Origin: Ardenticatenia bacterium
Lineage (GTDB): Bacteria; Chloroflexota; Anaerolineae; Ardenticatenales; Ardenticatenaceae
Direction of reading: 5' to 3'
NCBI GenBank assembly: GCA_030949995.1
Contig: JAUZRY010000026.1
Span: 1-53,493, forward strand
Length of the DNA stretch: 53,493 bases
The notes beneath the pieces are model-generated. The model worked only from the letters and a program-made list of their open reading frames with translations, made no database searches and had not been told where the DNA came from. Each line of letters starts with the position of its first letter. Within the stretch, counting starts at the first letter, position 1. This document shows, piece after piece, positions 38,385 to 47,051 of the stretch. The position numbers and the translations under genes were made by a program.

Positions 38385-39659
38385 TCAGCTCGACGTGTCC
38401 GCCCCGGGGCGGTGTGTGTCGGGCTCAGGGCGTTCTGTTTCCGAAGATGTGGGTCCTGTGAGCTCGTCGGCCTCCCGTTCCACATCGGCAATGAACGCTT
38501 CGGCCGAGGATGTGGGGGCGAGTTCATCTGTTTCGACAGGAGCCTGTTCGGCAGGAGGGAGCTCGGCCGGGCGTTCACCTTCGGCGGTGAGCGGGATGGG
38601 TTCGGGCAGGGCTGGATGGGGAGAGGTTTCCTCGATGGTGTGGAGGCGCTCGTCAATGGTGGCCCCGCTTTCGTAGTCGAATCGCAAGAGGTCGAGGAAC
38701 AAGGGGCCGCGCAGCTCAGCGCGTGGGCGCATGGAAGCCGTCTTCCAGAGCTCGCGCAGGGCGCTGAAGTCCCACTCGGCAGAGACGACGGCTTCGGCCG
38801 TCGGGGACCCGACTTCCACCAGCACCCCGTCGGTGCGCGGCGTCAGCTCCACGGGAGCCACCACAGCAGAACGCCCTTGGAAAGCGTGGCCGGCGTTGGG
38901 CACCAGTTCGTTGTCGCCCAACAGGAAGCTCTGGGCCAGGAAGATTTGATTCTCCTGAGCACGGGCGGCGAGGGTGAGGCGCAGGCGACGCCAGTCAGCC
39001 TGCGCGGTGACCGCTGCCGGACAGGCCACGGCCACAGCGCCCCGGTAGGCCAGCGCACGGGCCAGCTCGGGGTAGAGCACGTCAGCGCCCAGCAGAACGC
39101 CCAAACGGCCGAATTCGGTCTCGAAGAGGTTGAGCGTTTGGCCGGGAACGGCCAGCTGGGCTTCGGCCGGGGAGAGATGGAGTTTAGCCTGCCATCCCAT
39201 GAGCCGGCCGGTGCGGTCAAAGACGCCACAGAGAGCACGCACGTGGCCGTCGTCATCTTGCAGGTAGAGGGAGCCGCCCACCAAGTAGACGGCATGTTCG
39301 CGGGCAGCTTGGCCGAAGAGCTCCTCGTAGGCGTCACGCAGGGTGTCGCTGTGGTCGTCCACGAGCCGGGGCAAGACGGCCGAGAGCCCACCTAGCACTT
39401 CGGCGGCGCCCCCACTGAGTGCGCCCAACAGCCGGCCCCAAAAACCCGAGCGCCCGGCGCTGCTTTTGACCAGGCGCCCACGGAGCCCGCCGGCCAAGGG
39501 GATGGCCAACATGACGCCCATCAGCTCCGGCAGGACGACCACATCGGCCCCCTTATTGTGGGCCAAGCGCAGGTAACGGCTCAGCTCCTGACGCACCTCG
39601 CCGGCAGAGGCCAACCGTTTCCAAGAAGCCTGCACGGCCGCCGCTACAATGGTGGACAT
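38385..39659 (-). CDS. Nitrilase-fold protein lacking the catalytic cysteine
   Basis: A 424-residue carbon-nitrogen-hydrolase-fold protein. Glu45 (VVLPELMG) and Lys159 (WQAKLHLSP) of the catalytic set are present. In the block LGVLLGADVLYPE the position of the nucleophilic Cys (family pattern ICYDxxFPE) is Gly191, so hydrolase chemistry should be lost. A 50-residue insertion (about 55-105) and a low-complexity C-terminal tail of about 90 residues rich in Glu, Pro, Ser and Thr follow. AGGAGG precedes ATG 39659. It starts 48 bases after livF on the same strand, so it is probably co-transcribed with the transporter. Confidence 0.8.
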   Translation of the reverse strand: MSTIVAAAVQASWKRLASAGEVRQELSRYLRLAHNKGADVVVLPELMGVMLAIPLAGGLRGRLVKSSAGRSGFWGRLLGALSGGAAEVLGGLSAVLPRLVDDHSDTLRDAYEELFGQAAREHAVYLVGGSLYLQDDDGHVRALCGVFDRTGRLMGWQAKLHLSPAEAQLAVPGQTLNLFETEFGRLGVLLGADVLYPELARALAYRGAVAVACPAAVTAQADWRRLRLTLAARAQENQIFLAQSFLLGDNELVPNAGHAFQGRSAVVAPVELTPRTDGVLVEVGSPTAEAVVSAEWDFSALRELWKTASMRPRAELRGPLFLDLLRFDYESGATIDERLHTIEETSPHPALPEPIPLTAEGERPAELPPAEQAPVETDELAPTSSAEAFIADVEREADELTGPTSSETERPEPDTHRPGADTSS

Positions 39660-39707
39660 GACGTCCTCCTGCTGGCCTCGCTCACACGGGCGTGTGCTGG
39701 GTGCTGT

Positions 39708-40520
39708 TCACGACAGCCAGCGCTTGCGCCGCTTGTAGTGCTTGACATCCCGGTATGATTTGCGTTTGCCCACCTCGGTTAATCCCAAGTAGAACTCCTT
39801 CACGTCGGGATTGTCCTGCAGGACATCCGGCGATCCTTCCAGGACGATACGGCCATTCTCCATGATATACCCGTAGTCAGCAACGCGCAAGGCCAGCCGC
39901 GCGTTTTGTTCCACGAGGAGGACGGTGGTGCCCTCTTGGGCGTTGATGCGCTGGATGATGTCGAAAATCTCCCTGACCAGAAGAGGGGCAAGGCCCAAAG
40001 AAGGCTCATCGAGCAACATGAGCCGAGGGCGGGCCATGAGGGCCCGCCCTATGGCTAACATCTGCTGTTCACCCCCTGAGAGGTAACCGGCACGCCGGCG
40101 GCGGAGCTCCTTGAGGCGGGGAAAGTAGGTGTAGACGCGCTCGATGTCGCGAGGAATGGCGTGGCGGTCGCGCCTCGTGTAGGCACCGGCCAACAAGTTC
40201 TCCTCCACCGTCAGGTGCTCGAAAACACGCCGGCCTTCCATCACCTGGAAGACGCCCCGGCGGACGATCTCCTCGGCGTCCAAGCGATGAATGGGTTTTC
40301 CCATGAACTCGATGGTGCCGTCGGTCACCTTGCCGTCCTCGGGTTTGAGCAGGCCGGAAATGGCCTTCAGGGTGGTTGTTTTGCCGGCGCCGTTGGCGCC
40401 TAGCAAGGCCACAATTTGGCCTGTCTGCACCTCCAAGGAGAGCCCCTTGAGGACGAGGATGACCTCGTTGTAGATGACTTCAATGTTGTTGACGGACAAC
40501 AGGGGTGTGTGTGTGTTCAC
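39708..40520 (-). CDS. livF: Branched-chain-type ABC transporter ATP-binding protein
   Basis: A 270-residue ATPase: Walker A LLGANGAGKTT, Q-loop region GVFQVMEGRRVFEHLTVEENL (LivF-like), signature LSGGEQQML, Walker B LMLLDEPSLGL and EQNARLAL for the D/H-loop. The C-terminal tail is unusually basic (KRKSYRDVKHYKRRKRW). It energises import by the LivH/LivM channel together with LivG. The start is GTG 40520 with GGAGAG upstream, 24 bases after livK. Confidence 0.9.
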   Translation of the reverse strand: MNTHTPLLSVNNIEVIYNEVILVLKGLSLEVQTGQIVALLGANGAGKTTTLKAISGLLKPEDGKVTDGTIEFMGKPIHRLDAEEIVRRGVFQVMEGRRVFEHLTVEENLLAGAYTRRDRHAIPRDIERVYTYFPRLKELRRRRAGYLSGGEQQMLAIGRALMARPRLMLLDEPSLGLAPLLVREIFDIIQRINAQEGTTVLLVEQNARLALRVADYGYIMENGRIVLEGSPDVLQDNPDVKEFYLGLTEVGKRKSYRDVKHYKRRKRWLS

Positions 40521-40544
40521 CCGTTCTCTCTCCTGAACCTGTGT

Positions 40545-41738
40545 CTACTCCACGGAACGGAAGTCAGTAAGCGGCTCCCACCTGCCGTCGCGCACAATGA
40601 AGAGCCGCATGGCCTTGGAACCGCGGTGGTCCTCCGTCGTGAAGGTGATAGGGGCGGTCACGCCGCCGGTCTCGAAGTTGCGCAGCTCCTCCAGCGACAT
40701 CTTGACGTTCTCCCCGGTGAGCTCATTGCCACCCTCCAAGGTGCGGCGGATGCCTTCGACCATCACGGCCATCGTCCACCATCCTTGGCTGTAGTGCAGG
40801 CCCTTGGACTCCAACGACTCACCCTTGCTGGCCAAGAACTCGGCCGGCGCCTTCAATCCCTCGGCCTCTACAGTGGGCGGTGTGAAGGGCATGGCGCCAA
40901 TGGTACCCTCGGCAGCGCCTTCAGCCAATTCCACGAGGATTTCGTCAGCACACCAGTTGAGGCAGATGAAGGTGACATCGGTCATGCCCAAGCTCTTGGC
41001 GTTCTTGAGGGCCAAGGAGGCGGGGCTGGAGACGGTCTGGAAAACCACGTATTGGGCGCCGAATTCCTGGATGCGGGAGAGTTCGGGGGTGAAGTCGGTG
41101 GCCCCCCGGGGCATCTCGAAGGCTTGGGCCTCGATACCGTTCTGGGCTGCGAACTCCTTGCCGCCTTGTTCCCATGGGGAGAGCCCAAAGGGGCTGGGGT
41201 GGTGCATGAAGGCGACCTTGGGCGCGCCGCTGCCTCCCTTGGCTTGCCAATCTTCCAGAATCCACTTGAGAACGATGAAGAACTGATCCGAGTAGCTGGT
41301 ACCTACGAGGAAGTTGTAGGGGGCTTCATCAGGGTTCCCCAGCACATGGGAGTAGGAGGCAGACATGAAGGGGATCTTGTCGTCGGCGATGCGACTTCGC
41401 AGCGCTTCTGTGTCACCGGTGCCCCACCCCATGAAGGCTACAACGCCCTCCTGCACGAATTGGCTGTAGAGCTGCTCTGCGCGGGGCACTTCGTAGGCGT
41501 AATCCTGCCAGACGAGCTCAACCTGCCGCCCGTTGAGACCACCGTTGTCGTTCAACCACTCGACGAAGCCCCGGATGCCCTCACTGTAGGGCAGGCCCAC
41601 GTCCGATGTGGGGCCCGACAGGTCGAAGATGGCCCCGATTTTGACGGGACCTTGGGCCTGGCCGCCGGGCCGACATCCGAAGCTGGCCACGGCCAACAGG
41701 CTGACCACCACGAATAACAGAGTCCACCTGCGCACCAT
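40545..41738 (-). CDS. livK: Substrate-binding lipoprotein of the liv-type transporter
   Basis: A 397-residue type I periplasmic-binding-fold protein with an N-terminal signal ending near Cys22 (LLAVASFGC), so likely a lipoprotein. Mature start VKIGAIFDLSGPTSDVGLPYSEGIRGFVEWLNDNGG is typical of the Leu/Ile/Val-binding family, as is the later FVQEGVVAFMGWGTGDTEAL. The ligand cannot be read: the family also takes aromatic and aliphatic acids and amides, and the operon contains an acyl-CoA ligase. AGGAGGAG precedes ATG 41738. Confidence 0.88.
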   Translation of the reverse strand: MVRRWTLLFVVVSLLAVASFGCRPGGQAQGPVKIGAIFDLSGPTSDVGLPYSEGIRGFVEWLNDNGGLNGRQVELVWQDYAYEVPRAEQLYSQFVQEGVVAFMGWGTGDTEALRSRIADDKIPFMSASYSHVLGNPDEAPYNFLVGTSYSDQFFIVLKWILEDWQAKGGSGAPKVAFMHHPSPFGLSPWEQGGKEFAAQNGIEAQAFEMPRGATDFTPELSRIQEFGAQYVVFQTVSSPASLALKNAKSLGMTDVTFICLNWCADEILVELAEGAAEGTIGAMPFTPPTVEAEGLKAPAEFLASKGESLESKGLHYSQGWWTMAVMVEGIRRTLEGGNELTGENVKMSLEELRNFETGGVTAPITFTTEDHRGSKAMRLFIVRDGRWEPLTDFRSVE

Positions 41739-41824
41739 AAGTTCTCCTCCTCTTGATGTTCACGCAGGGTTCACCCGGCCTCGCGTCCTGGGCGGCGAGG
41801 CGCGCCCATATGTTCCCGAGGGGC

Positions 41825-42868
41825 TCAGTAGGAGAATGGCCAGACGTAGAAATAGTCTTTAATGTTGCGCCACAGCTTGGCCAGCCCCTCCGGTTCCACG
41901 ATGAGGAAGAAGATGAGCACGGCGCCAAAGACTCCCTGCTGGACAGCCGGCAGCAGGGTGGCCACTAGCGGTGCCACGTCCCGCAGCGTGCGACCCACGT
42001 TGTTGATGAAGGCCGGCAGGAGGATCATGAAGGCAGCTCCGAAGAAGGAGCCGTTGATGGTACCCAAACCGCCAATGATGATCATGGCCAGGTAGAGGAT
42101 GCTTACCTCGATGGTGAAGCGTTCCCACGAGATGATGGAGCGATAGTGAGCCGTCAGTGCGCCGGCCAGACCGACGAAGAAAGACGACGTGGCAAAGGCC
42201 AGAAGTTTGTAGAAGAAAATGTTGACGCCAATAACCTCAGCGGCAATGTCCTGGTCGCGGATGGCCACGAAGGCACGGCCCACGCGCGAACGAAAGAGAT
42301 TAGCCGTGAAGAGGGCGGTGAAGCCGGCGGCCAGGAGGATGATCCAGTAGAAGCGGAAGTCGGTGTTCACACGGGCGCCCAGAAGGGTGGGGGCCGGAAC
42401 CACTAGGGCCTCGGTCCCTCCGGTGAGGCTGGTCCAGTGGGTGATAACCCACTCCACGATCTCTTGGGCGGCCAGCGTCGCCATGGCCAAATAGAGCCCT
42501 TTGAGGCGCAGGGAGGGCAACCCAAAGATAACGCCCACGCCCGCCGTCACTAGACAAGCAATGGGGATGCTCAGCCAGAAGGGCACACCTAGGCGGGCGG
42601 CCAGAATGCCGGACGTGTAGGCGCCCACCGCCATGAAGGCGCCCTGGCCCAAGGAGATCTGGCCGGTGTAGCCCACGAGAATGTTGAGGCCGATGGCACC
42701 GATGGTGGCGATGCCGATCTGGTTGGCCAAGGTGAGCCCGTAGGGCGAGGCCACGAAGGGAAAGATAAGCAACAGTGCGATGAAGAGACCCAGCCGCACT
42801 TGTTGGGCCGGCTTGCGTCTCAGGGCCATATCAGCCCGGTAGTCGGTGAAAAAGATGCCACTTTCCAT
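41825..42868 (-). CDS. livM: Branched-chain-type ABC transporter permease
   Basis: A 347-residue membrane protein with about nine helices. GLNILVGYTGQISLGQGAFMAVGAYTSGILAARLG is the LivM/LivH family signature, and VGRAFVAIRDQDIAAEVIGVN is the cytoplasmic coupling loop that meets the ATPase. It pairs with LivH to form the channel. ATG 42868 lacks a strong ribosome site; the gap to livH is 53 bases. The C-terminus ends in aromatic residues (DYFYVWPFSY). Confidence 0.9.
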   Translation of the reverse strand: MESGIFFTDYRADMALRRKPAQQVRLGLFIALLLIFPFVASPYGLTLANQIGIATIGAIGLNILVGYTGQISLGQGAFMAVGAYTSGILAARLGVPFWLSIPIACLVTAGVGVIFGLPSLRLKGLYLAMATLAAQEIVEWVITHWTSLTGGTEALVVPAPTLLGARVNTDFRFYWIILLAAGFTALFTANLFRSRVGRAFVAIRDQDIAAEVIGVNIFFYKLLAFATSSFFVGLAGALTAHYRSIISWERFTIEVSILYLAMIIIGGLGTINGSFFGAAFMILLPAFINNVGRTLRDVAPLVATLLPAVQQGVFGAVLIFFLIVEPEGLAKLWRNIKDYFYVWPFSY

Positions 42869-42921
42869 GGGATGCCTGCCTATTCTAAGGTGTGCTCAGG
42901 CCCGTGTGGTTGGACAGTTGC

Positions 42922-43794
42922 TCACACGCGCTCGATGATTTCTTTGCCGAAGAGGCCGTAGGGCCGTACCATGAGCACCAACACAAGCACCACAAAGGGC
43001 ACGATCAGGTTGAGGCCTTGGCCCACGTAACCGCCGGTGTACGCCTCCAGCAGTCCGATGATGGCTCCCCCGATAATGGCGCCGGGAATCGAGTCCAAGC
43101 CCCCGAGAATCACGACGGGGAAGACCCGGAGGCCGAGCATGCTGATGTCACCGCTGACACCCACAATGTTGGCCAAGATGATTCCCCCGACGGCGGCCGC
43201 AGCGGCGGCTATGCCCCAGGCCAGGGCGAAGACGCGCTTGATGCTGATTCCCATGCTCAACGCTGCCTGCTGGTCGTCGGCTATGGCCCGCATGGCAATG
43301 CCTTCACGGGTGAAGCGGAAGAAGAGGGTAAAGACCACCAGGAAGGCCAAGGCAACACCGATGGCGATCAACCTGTCGGCGCCCACAACGGCCGATCCAA
43401 TATAGATGTCCTGGGTGGGGATGAAGCTCGGAAAACTCTGGGGACGTGGCCCCCAGATGGCGTTCACAATGGCCCGCAGCACGCTGGAGAGCCCTATGGT
43501 CACCATGATCATGGAGATGACCGGCTCCCCGATGAGCGGGCGCAGTACTAGGCTTTCGATGATAACGCCAATCACCACAGCCGCGACCAACGTGAGCACG
43601 ACACCCAGCGTCCAATGGAAGCCAAACTGGGCCACGAAGGCAAAGGCCAAGTAGGCTCCGAAGAGGAGTAAGTCCCCTTGGGCGAAGTTGATAACATCAC
43701 TCGACTTGTAGATAATCACGAATCCTAGCGCCACCAGGGCGTAGATCATACCATTGCTCAGGCCGGTGACCGTAAGTTGTAAGAAACGGTCCAC
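42922..43794 (-). CDS. livH: Branched-chain-type ABC transporter permease
   Basis: A 290-residue permease with about eight helices: LTVTGLSNGMIYALVALGFVIIYKSSDVINFAQGDLLLFGAY at the N-terminus and REGIAMRAIADDQQAALSMGI as coupling loop, typical of LivH. The start is GTG 43794 with GGAGGAG upstream. It lies 38 bases after the acyl-CoA synthetase gene. Confidence 0.9.
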   Translation of the reverse strand: MDRFLQLTVTGLSNGMIYALVALGFVIIYKSSDVINFAQGDLLLFGAYLAFAFVAQFGFHWTLGVVLTLVAAVVIGVIIESLVLRPLIGEPVISMIMVTIGLSSVLRAIVNAIWGPRPQSFPSFIPTQDIYIGSAVVGADRLIAIGVALAFLVVFTLFFRFTREGIAMRAIADDQQAALSMGISIKRVFALAWGIAAAAAAVGGIILANIVGVSGDISMLGLRVFPVVILGGLDSIPGAIIGGAIIGLLEAYTGGYVGQGLNLIVPFVVLVLVLMVRPYGLFGKEIIERV

Positions 43795-43832
43795 GAATTC
43801 TCCTCCGGTGATCTTCTTAGGGGGCGCCGGAC

Positions 43833-45761
43833 TCAGCCGGCCCGTTCCAGGGCGGGGGCTTCGTCGGCTGCCGTGAGGGTTTCCACGCGTAGTGCTGTGC
43901 GGATGGTAGCTGTGCGGCCGTCCTGGTACGTGATGGTTGTTTCCACCTCCACGGAGGGGACATCGCTGTAGAGCGCTGTCACCAGTTCCTCATACCGTTG
44001 GGCTACGAAGCGCCGGCGCACTTTGCGCGTGCGGGTGAGCTCGGCGTCGTCGGCGTCTAGTTCCTTGTGGAGCAGGAGGAAGCGTTGAATGCGTGCGGCA
44101 GGGGGGAGGTCATCGTTGGTGCGCTTCACATGGTGGCGGATGAGCTCGTAGACTTCGGCCTTCTGGGCCAAGTCCGTGTAGGTCGTGTAAGCAATCTGGC
44201 GGCGCTCTGCCCATGTGCCCACGTTGGCGTAGTCAATGTTGATGAGGGCGGTGACGAAGGGGTAATCCCCACCGCCGAAGACGACGGCCTCCTTGATGTA
44301 GGGGCTGAACTTGAGTTTGTTCTCGATGAACTGAGGGCTAAACTTGGTGCCGTCGGCGAGGGTCATCACGTCGGCGGCCCGGTCGATGACGATGAGGTGG
44401 CCGTCCTCGTCGAAGTAGCCGGCGTCGCCGGAGTGGAGCCAACCCTCTACCAGAGTCTCGGCCGTGGCTTCAGGGTTCTTGTAGTAGCCTGCGAAAACAG
44501 CCGGACTGCGGGAGAGGATCTCTCCGTTTTCGGCGATGCGCACTTCGGTCTCGGGCAGGGGGAGGCCGACAGTCTGGAATTTGATGTCACCGTCCCGGTG
44601 GAGGACGGAAATGCCCGAGATCTCCGTCTGGCCGTAAATTTGCTTCAGGTTCACTCCCAAGGCGTGGAAAAACCGAAAGACATCTGGGCCCAATGCGGCC
44701 CCGCCTGTGTAGGCGCGCCGCAAACGACGCAGGCCAAATTTGTCCTTGATAGGCATGAAGATGAGCCAGTCGGCCAGGCGGTAGAGCCGTCGCAGGGTGG
44801 GGGAGGGCTCCTGGCGGGCGAAGTGGGCGTCGGCCATGCGGTATCCGACGCGCATGGCCCACTCGTAGAGAGCGCGCTTGAGGCGAGTGGTGTCCTCGAT
44901 TTTGACCTGGATCTCGGAGACGAGGCTCTCCCAGATGCGCGGGGGGGAGAACATTACGTGGGGGCCGATCTCCCGCAGATTCTCCCGCACGGTCTCCGGT
45001 TCCTCCGGGAAGTTGACGGTGAATCCCACCACCAACGCGGTGGCGACGCTCATCATCTGCTCACCGATCCAGGCCAGCGGGAGAAATGAGAGATATTCAT
45101 CACGTGGTTCCAGCGGGTCCACTTCGATGAGGTGGCGGGCCATGCTGGTCAAATTGCGGTGGGTGAGCATGGCCAACTTGGGCTTGCCCGTGGTGCCCGA
45201 GGTGGTGGAGAAAATGGCCACGTCTTCCGCCCGGGTGCGCTCCACGTTGTCCTGAAAGAGGTTGGGGTGTTCGCGGTGGTGGGCACGGCCCAGGGATTCC
45301 ACCTCCTGGAAATCGAAGAGAAAGGGATAATTGTAGTGGCGCATTCCCCGAGGATCGTAGTAGATGATGTATTCTGCCTTGGGCAGTTGCTCCCACACCT
45401 CGAGGAGCTTGTCCACCTGCTCCTGATCCTCGGCGATCACGAAACGGGCATCGCTGAAATCCACCAGGTACTGGACTTCAGCGGCAACAGCGTCCTGGTA
45501 GACGCCCATGGAGATGGCGCCGGCCGACTGGGCGGCTAGCTCGGCGATGACCCATTCGGGCCTGTTATCGCCGATAATGGCGATCTTGTCGCCCCTCTGA
45601 AGGCCTAAACGAATTAATCCCAGGGAGAAGGCGCGCACACGGTCCAGGTATTCGGCCCAAGAGAGCGTCTGCCAAATACCAAATTCCTTCTCCCGCAGGG
45701 CCACTCGGTCCCCGAAACGTTGCGCGTTGGCCACGAGCAATTTGGGCAGAGTGTCGTTCAT
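43833..45761 (-). CDS. AMP-forming acyl-CoA synthetase embedded in the transporter operon
   Basis: A 642-residue adenylate-forming enzyme of the long-chain acyl-CoA synthetase type. The P-loop is STTSGTTGKPKLAMLTH; further motifs are YGQTEISG (A5), GWLHSGDAGYFDEDGHLIVIDR (A7/A8), and the C-terminal DGTKFSPQFIENKLKFSP. It activates a carboxylic acid with ATP and CoA. Placed between livG and livH in the same direction, it probably traps the acid imported by the transporter as a CoA ester. An added tail of about 30 residues (VEVETTITYQDGRTATIRTALRVE) is beta-like. Acid specificity is not deducible. Confidence 0.87.
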   Translation of the reverse strand: MNDTLPKLLVANAQRFGDRVALREKEFGIWQTLSWAEYLDRVRAFSLGLIRLGLQRGDKIAIIGDNRPEWVIAELAAQSAGAISMGVYQDAVAAEVQYLVDFSDARFVIAEDQEQVDKLLEVWEQLPKAEYIIYYDPRGMRHYNYPFLFDFQEVESLGRAHHREHPNLFQDNVERTRAEDVAIFSTTSGTTGKPKLAMLTHRNLTSMARHLIEVDPLEPRDEYLSFLPLAWIGEQMMSVATALVVGFTVNFPEEPETVRENLREIGPHVMFSPPRIWESLVSEIQVKIEDTTRLKRALYEWAMRVGYRMADAHFARQEPSPTLRRLYRLADWLIFMPIKDKFGLRRLRRAYTGGAALGPDVFRFFHALGVNLKQIYGQTEISGISVLHRDGDIKFQTVGLPLPETEVRIAENGEILSRSPAVFAGYYKNPEATAETLVEGWLHSGDAGYFDEDGHLIVIDRAADVMTLADGTKFSPQFIENKLKFSPYIKEAVVFGGGDYPFVTALINIDYANVGTWAERRQIAYTTYTDLAQKAEVYELIRHHVKRTNDDLPPAARIQRFLLLHKELDADDAELTRTRKVRRRFVAQRYEELVTALYSDVPSVEVETTITYQDGRTATIRTALRVETLTAADEAPALERAG

Positions 45762-45789
45762 ACGTTTGCCTCATCACTGGCCAGCATGA

Positions 45790-46599
45790 TTAGGCCAGGT
45801 GTTCCATCAGAGCTTCGTCTCCCAAGTAGGCTTGGACGACGAGGGGGTTGTGGCGAATTTCGTCGGGGCGTCCTTCGGCGATGACACGGCCGAAGTCGAG
45901 CACGACCACGCGATCGGACAAGTCCATCACCACGCCCATGTCGTGTTCAATTAGGACCACGGTCACGTCCCACTCCTGGTTGATGTCCAGGATGAACCGG
46001 GCCATGTCTTCTTTCTCCTCCACGTTCATGCCGGCCATGGGCTCGTCCAGTAACAGGATCTCGGGGTCCAACGCCAAGGCTCTGGCCACTTCCACCCGTT
46101 TCTGGAGGCCGTAGGCCAGCGTACCCACGGGTTTATGGCGAATGTTCTCGATTTCCAGGAAGTCGATGATTTCCTCCACGCGCCGTCGGTGGCGAATCTC
46201 TTCTTCTTGCTGGCGCCACCAGTAGAGACCACAGGTGAGCACGTTTCCGCGCATGTGGACGTGGCGGCCCAACATGATGTTTTCCAACACGGTCATGTGG
46301 CGAAAGAGCTCGATGTTCTGAAAGGCGCGCGCGATGCCCAAGCGGGCAATGTGGTGAGGACGAAGGCGGAGCAAGTTGTGAGCATGGCCGTCCTTAAAGA
46401 AGATCAGTTCGCCGGATTGAGGGCGGTAGAGGCCACTAATGCAGTTCAGCAAGCTTGTCTTGCCAGCACCGTTCGGCCCGATGATGGCCAGAATCTCTCC
46501 TTGGCGTACATTCAAGCTCACATCTGAGAGGGCGGCTACACCGCCGAAGTGAAGTGTGATGTGACGGGCCTGCAGTTGCTCAGCAGGTTGTGCATTCAC
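45790..46599 (-). CDS. livG: Branched-chain-type ABC transporter ATP-binding protein
   Basis: A 269-residue ATPase, first gene of the liv operon. Walker A is IIGPNGAGKTS, and the LivG-specific GIARAFQNIELFRHMTVLENIMLGRH follows, with signature region LAYGLQKRVEVARAL (a YGLQK variant), Walker B ILLLDEPMAGMN and IEHDMGVVMDLSDRVVVLDFG. The start is GTG 46599, set by GAGGAGG eight bases upstream. A strong promoter lies at 46729-46758. Confidence 0.9.
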   Translation of the reverse strand: MNAQPAEQLQARHITLHFGGVAALSDVSLNVRQGEILAIIGPNGAGKTSLLNCISGLYRPQSGELIFFKDGHAHNLLRLRPHHIARLGIARAFQNIELFRHMTVLENIMLGRHVHMRGNVLTCGLYWWRQQEEEIRHRRRVEEIIDFLEIENIRHKPVGTLAYGLQKRVEVARALALDPEILLLDEPMAGMNVEEKEDMARFILDINQEWDVTVVLIEHDMGVVMDLSDRVVVLDFGRVIAEGRPDEIRHNPLVVQAYLGDEALMEHLA

Positions 46600-46728
46600 C
46601 CATTGCCTCCTCGCGTCAGTTGTCAGCGACCTATGTAGGGAGCGCAAGGTGTAGGGGCGCTCAGGTCGGCCGGTTGCAGTGTGCAGGAGGAGAAAAGTGT
46701 TACGTTATGGTGGCCTGGTGTTGACTAC

Positions 46729-46758
46729 AGTATAAGGGAACTTGAGTGAAACTGTCAA
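46729..46758 (-). promoter_or_regulatory. Strong promoter of the liv operon
   Basis: On the minus strand perfect TTGACA (46753-46758), 18-base spacer, TATACT (46729-46734), 130 bases before the livG start. Confidence 0.65.
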
Positions 46759-46803
46759 GTCCCCCCGTTCCGTTTTCTTGCTCGTCTCCTTCATGTGAGC
46801 TGG

Positions 46804-46832
46804 TTGACAGATGATGTGGGGTGCACTATAAT
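46804..46832 (+). promoter_or_regulatory. Full-consensus sigma-70 promoter upstream of the metal ATPase
   Basis: TTGACA (46804-46809), exactly 17 bases, TATAAT (46827-46832): both hexamers and the spacing are consensus. The predicted transcript would begin near 46839 and have a leader of about 210 bases. Confidence 0.75.
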
Positions 46833-46846
46833 CACTAGCTTTTCGC

Positions 46847-46933
46847 ATGACGAGGGTGCACGTTGATGCTGGCTGTGTTGGTGTGCTCTTGCTGCTTCTC
46901 ACCTTCGTGATTTTCAGAAGCTGCCATGGCTGA
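46847..46933 (+). CDS. Possible 28-residue hydrophobic leader peptide
   Basis: ATG 46847 opens 28 codons with a poly-leucine membrane-like core (CVGVLLLLTFVIF) and two Cys. It would start only about eight bases after the predicted transcript start, so it would be nearly leaderless, and it ends inside the second promoter. A chance frame is quite possible. Confidence 0.2.
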   Translation: MTRVHVDAGCVGVLLLLLTFVIFRSCHG

Positions 46934-46958
46934 CGTCAACCGGTGTAGGAGGTATACT
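46930..46958 (+). promoter_or_regulatory. Second candidate promoter of the metal ATPase, with palindrome over -35
   Basis: CTGACG (46930-46935), 17-base spacer, TATACT (46953-46958), leader of about 85 bases. The perfect palindrome TGACGTCA (46931-46938) covers the -35 box and could be an operator. Confidence 0.4.
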
Positions 46959-47051
46959 CCTTGAAGGGCTCTTGGGCCCACTTCCATGATGACCTGCGGG
47001 CCTCCTCCCCACTACCCTTACTTTACTCGAAATCCTTAATTTGGAGGTATC

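Larger units (their letters stand above)
46600..47051. other. Divergent 452-base regulatory region (liv operon / metal ATPase)
   Basis: It holds three predicted promoters (minus 46729-46758; plus 46804-46832 and 46930-46958), an 8-base palindrome TGACGTCA at 46931-46938, and a 28-codon hydrophobic open frame at 46847-46933. No other gene is supported. Confidence 0.55.

Noticed and set aside
46866-46910. A 14-codon Cys-rich frame as a cysteine attenuator peptide
   Set aside because: It overlaps the longer 28-codon frame, and I find no terminator/antiterminator pair downstream.
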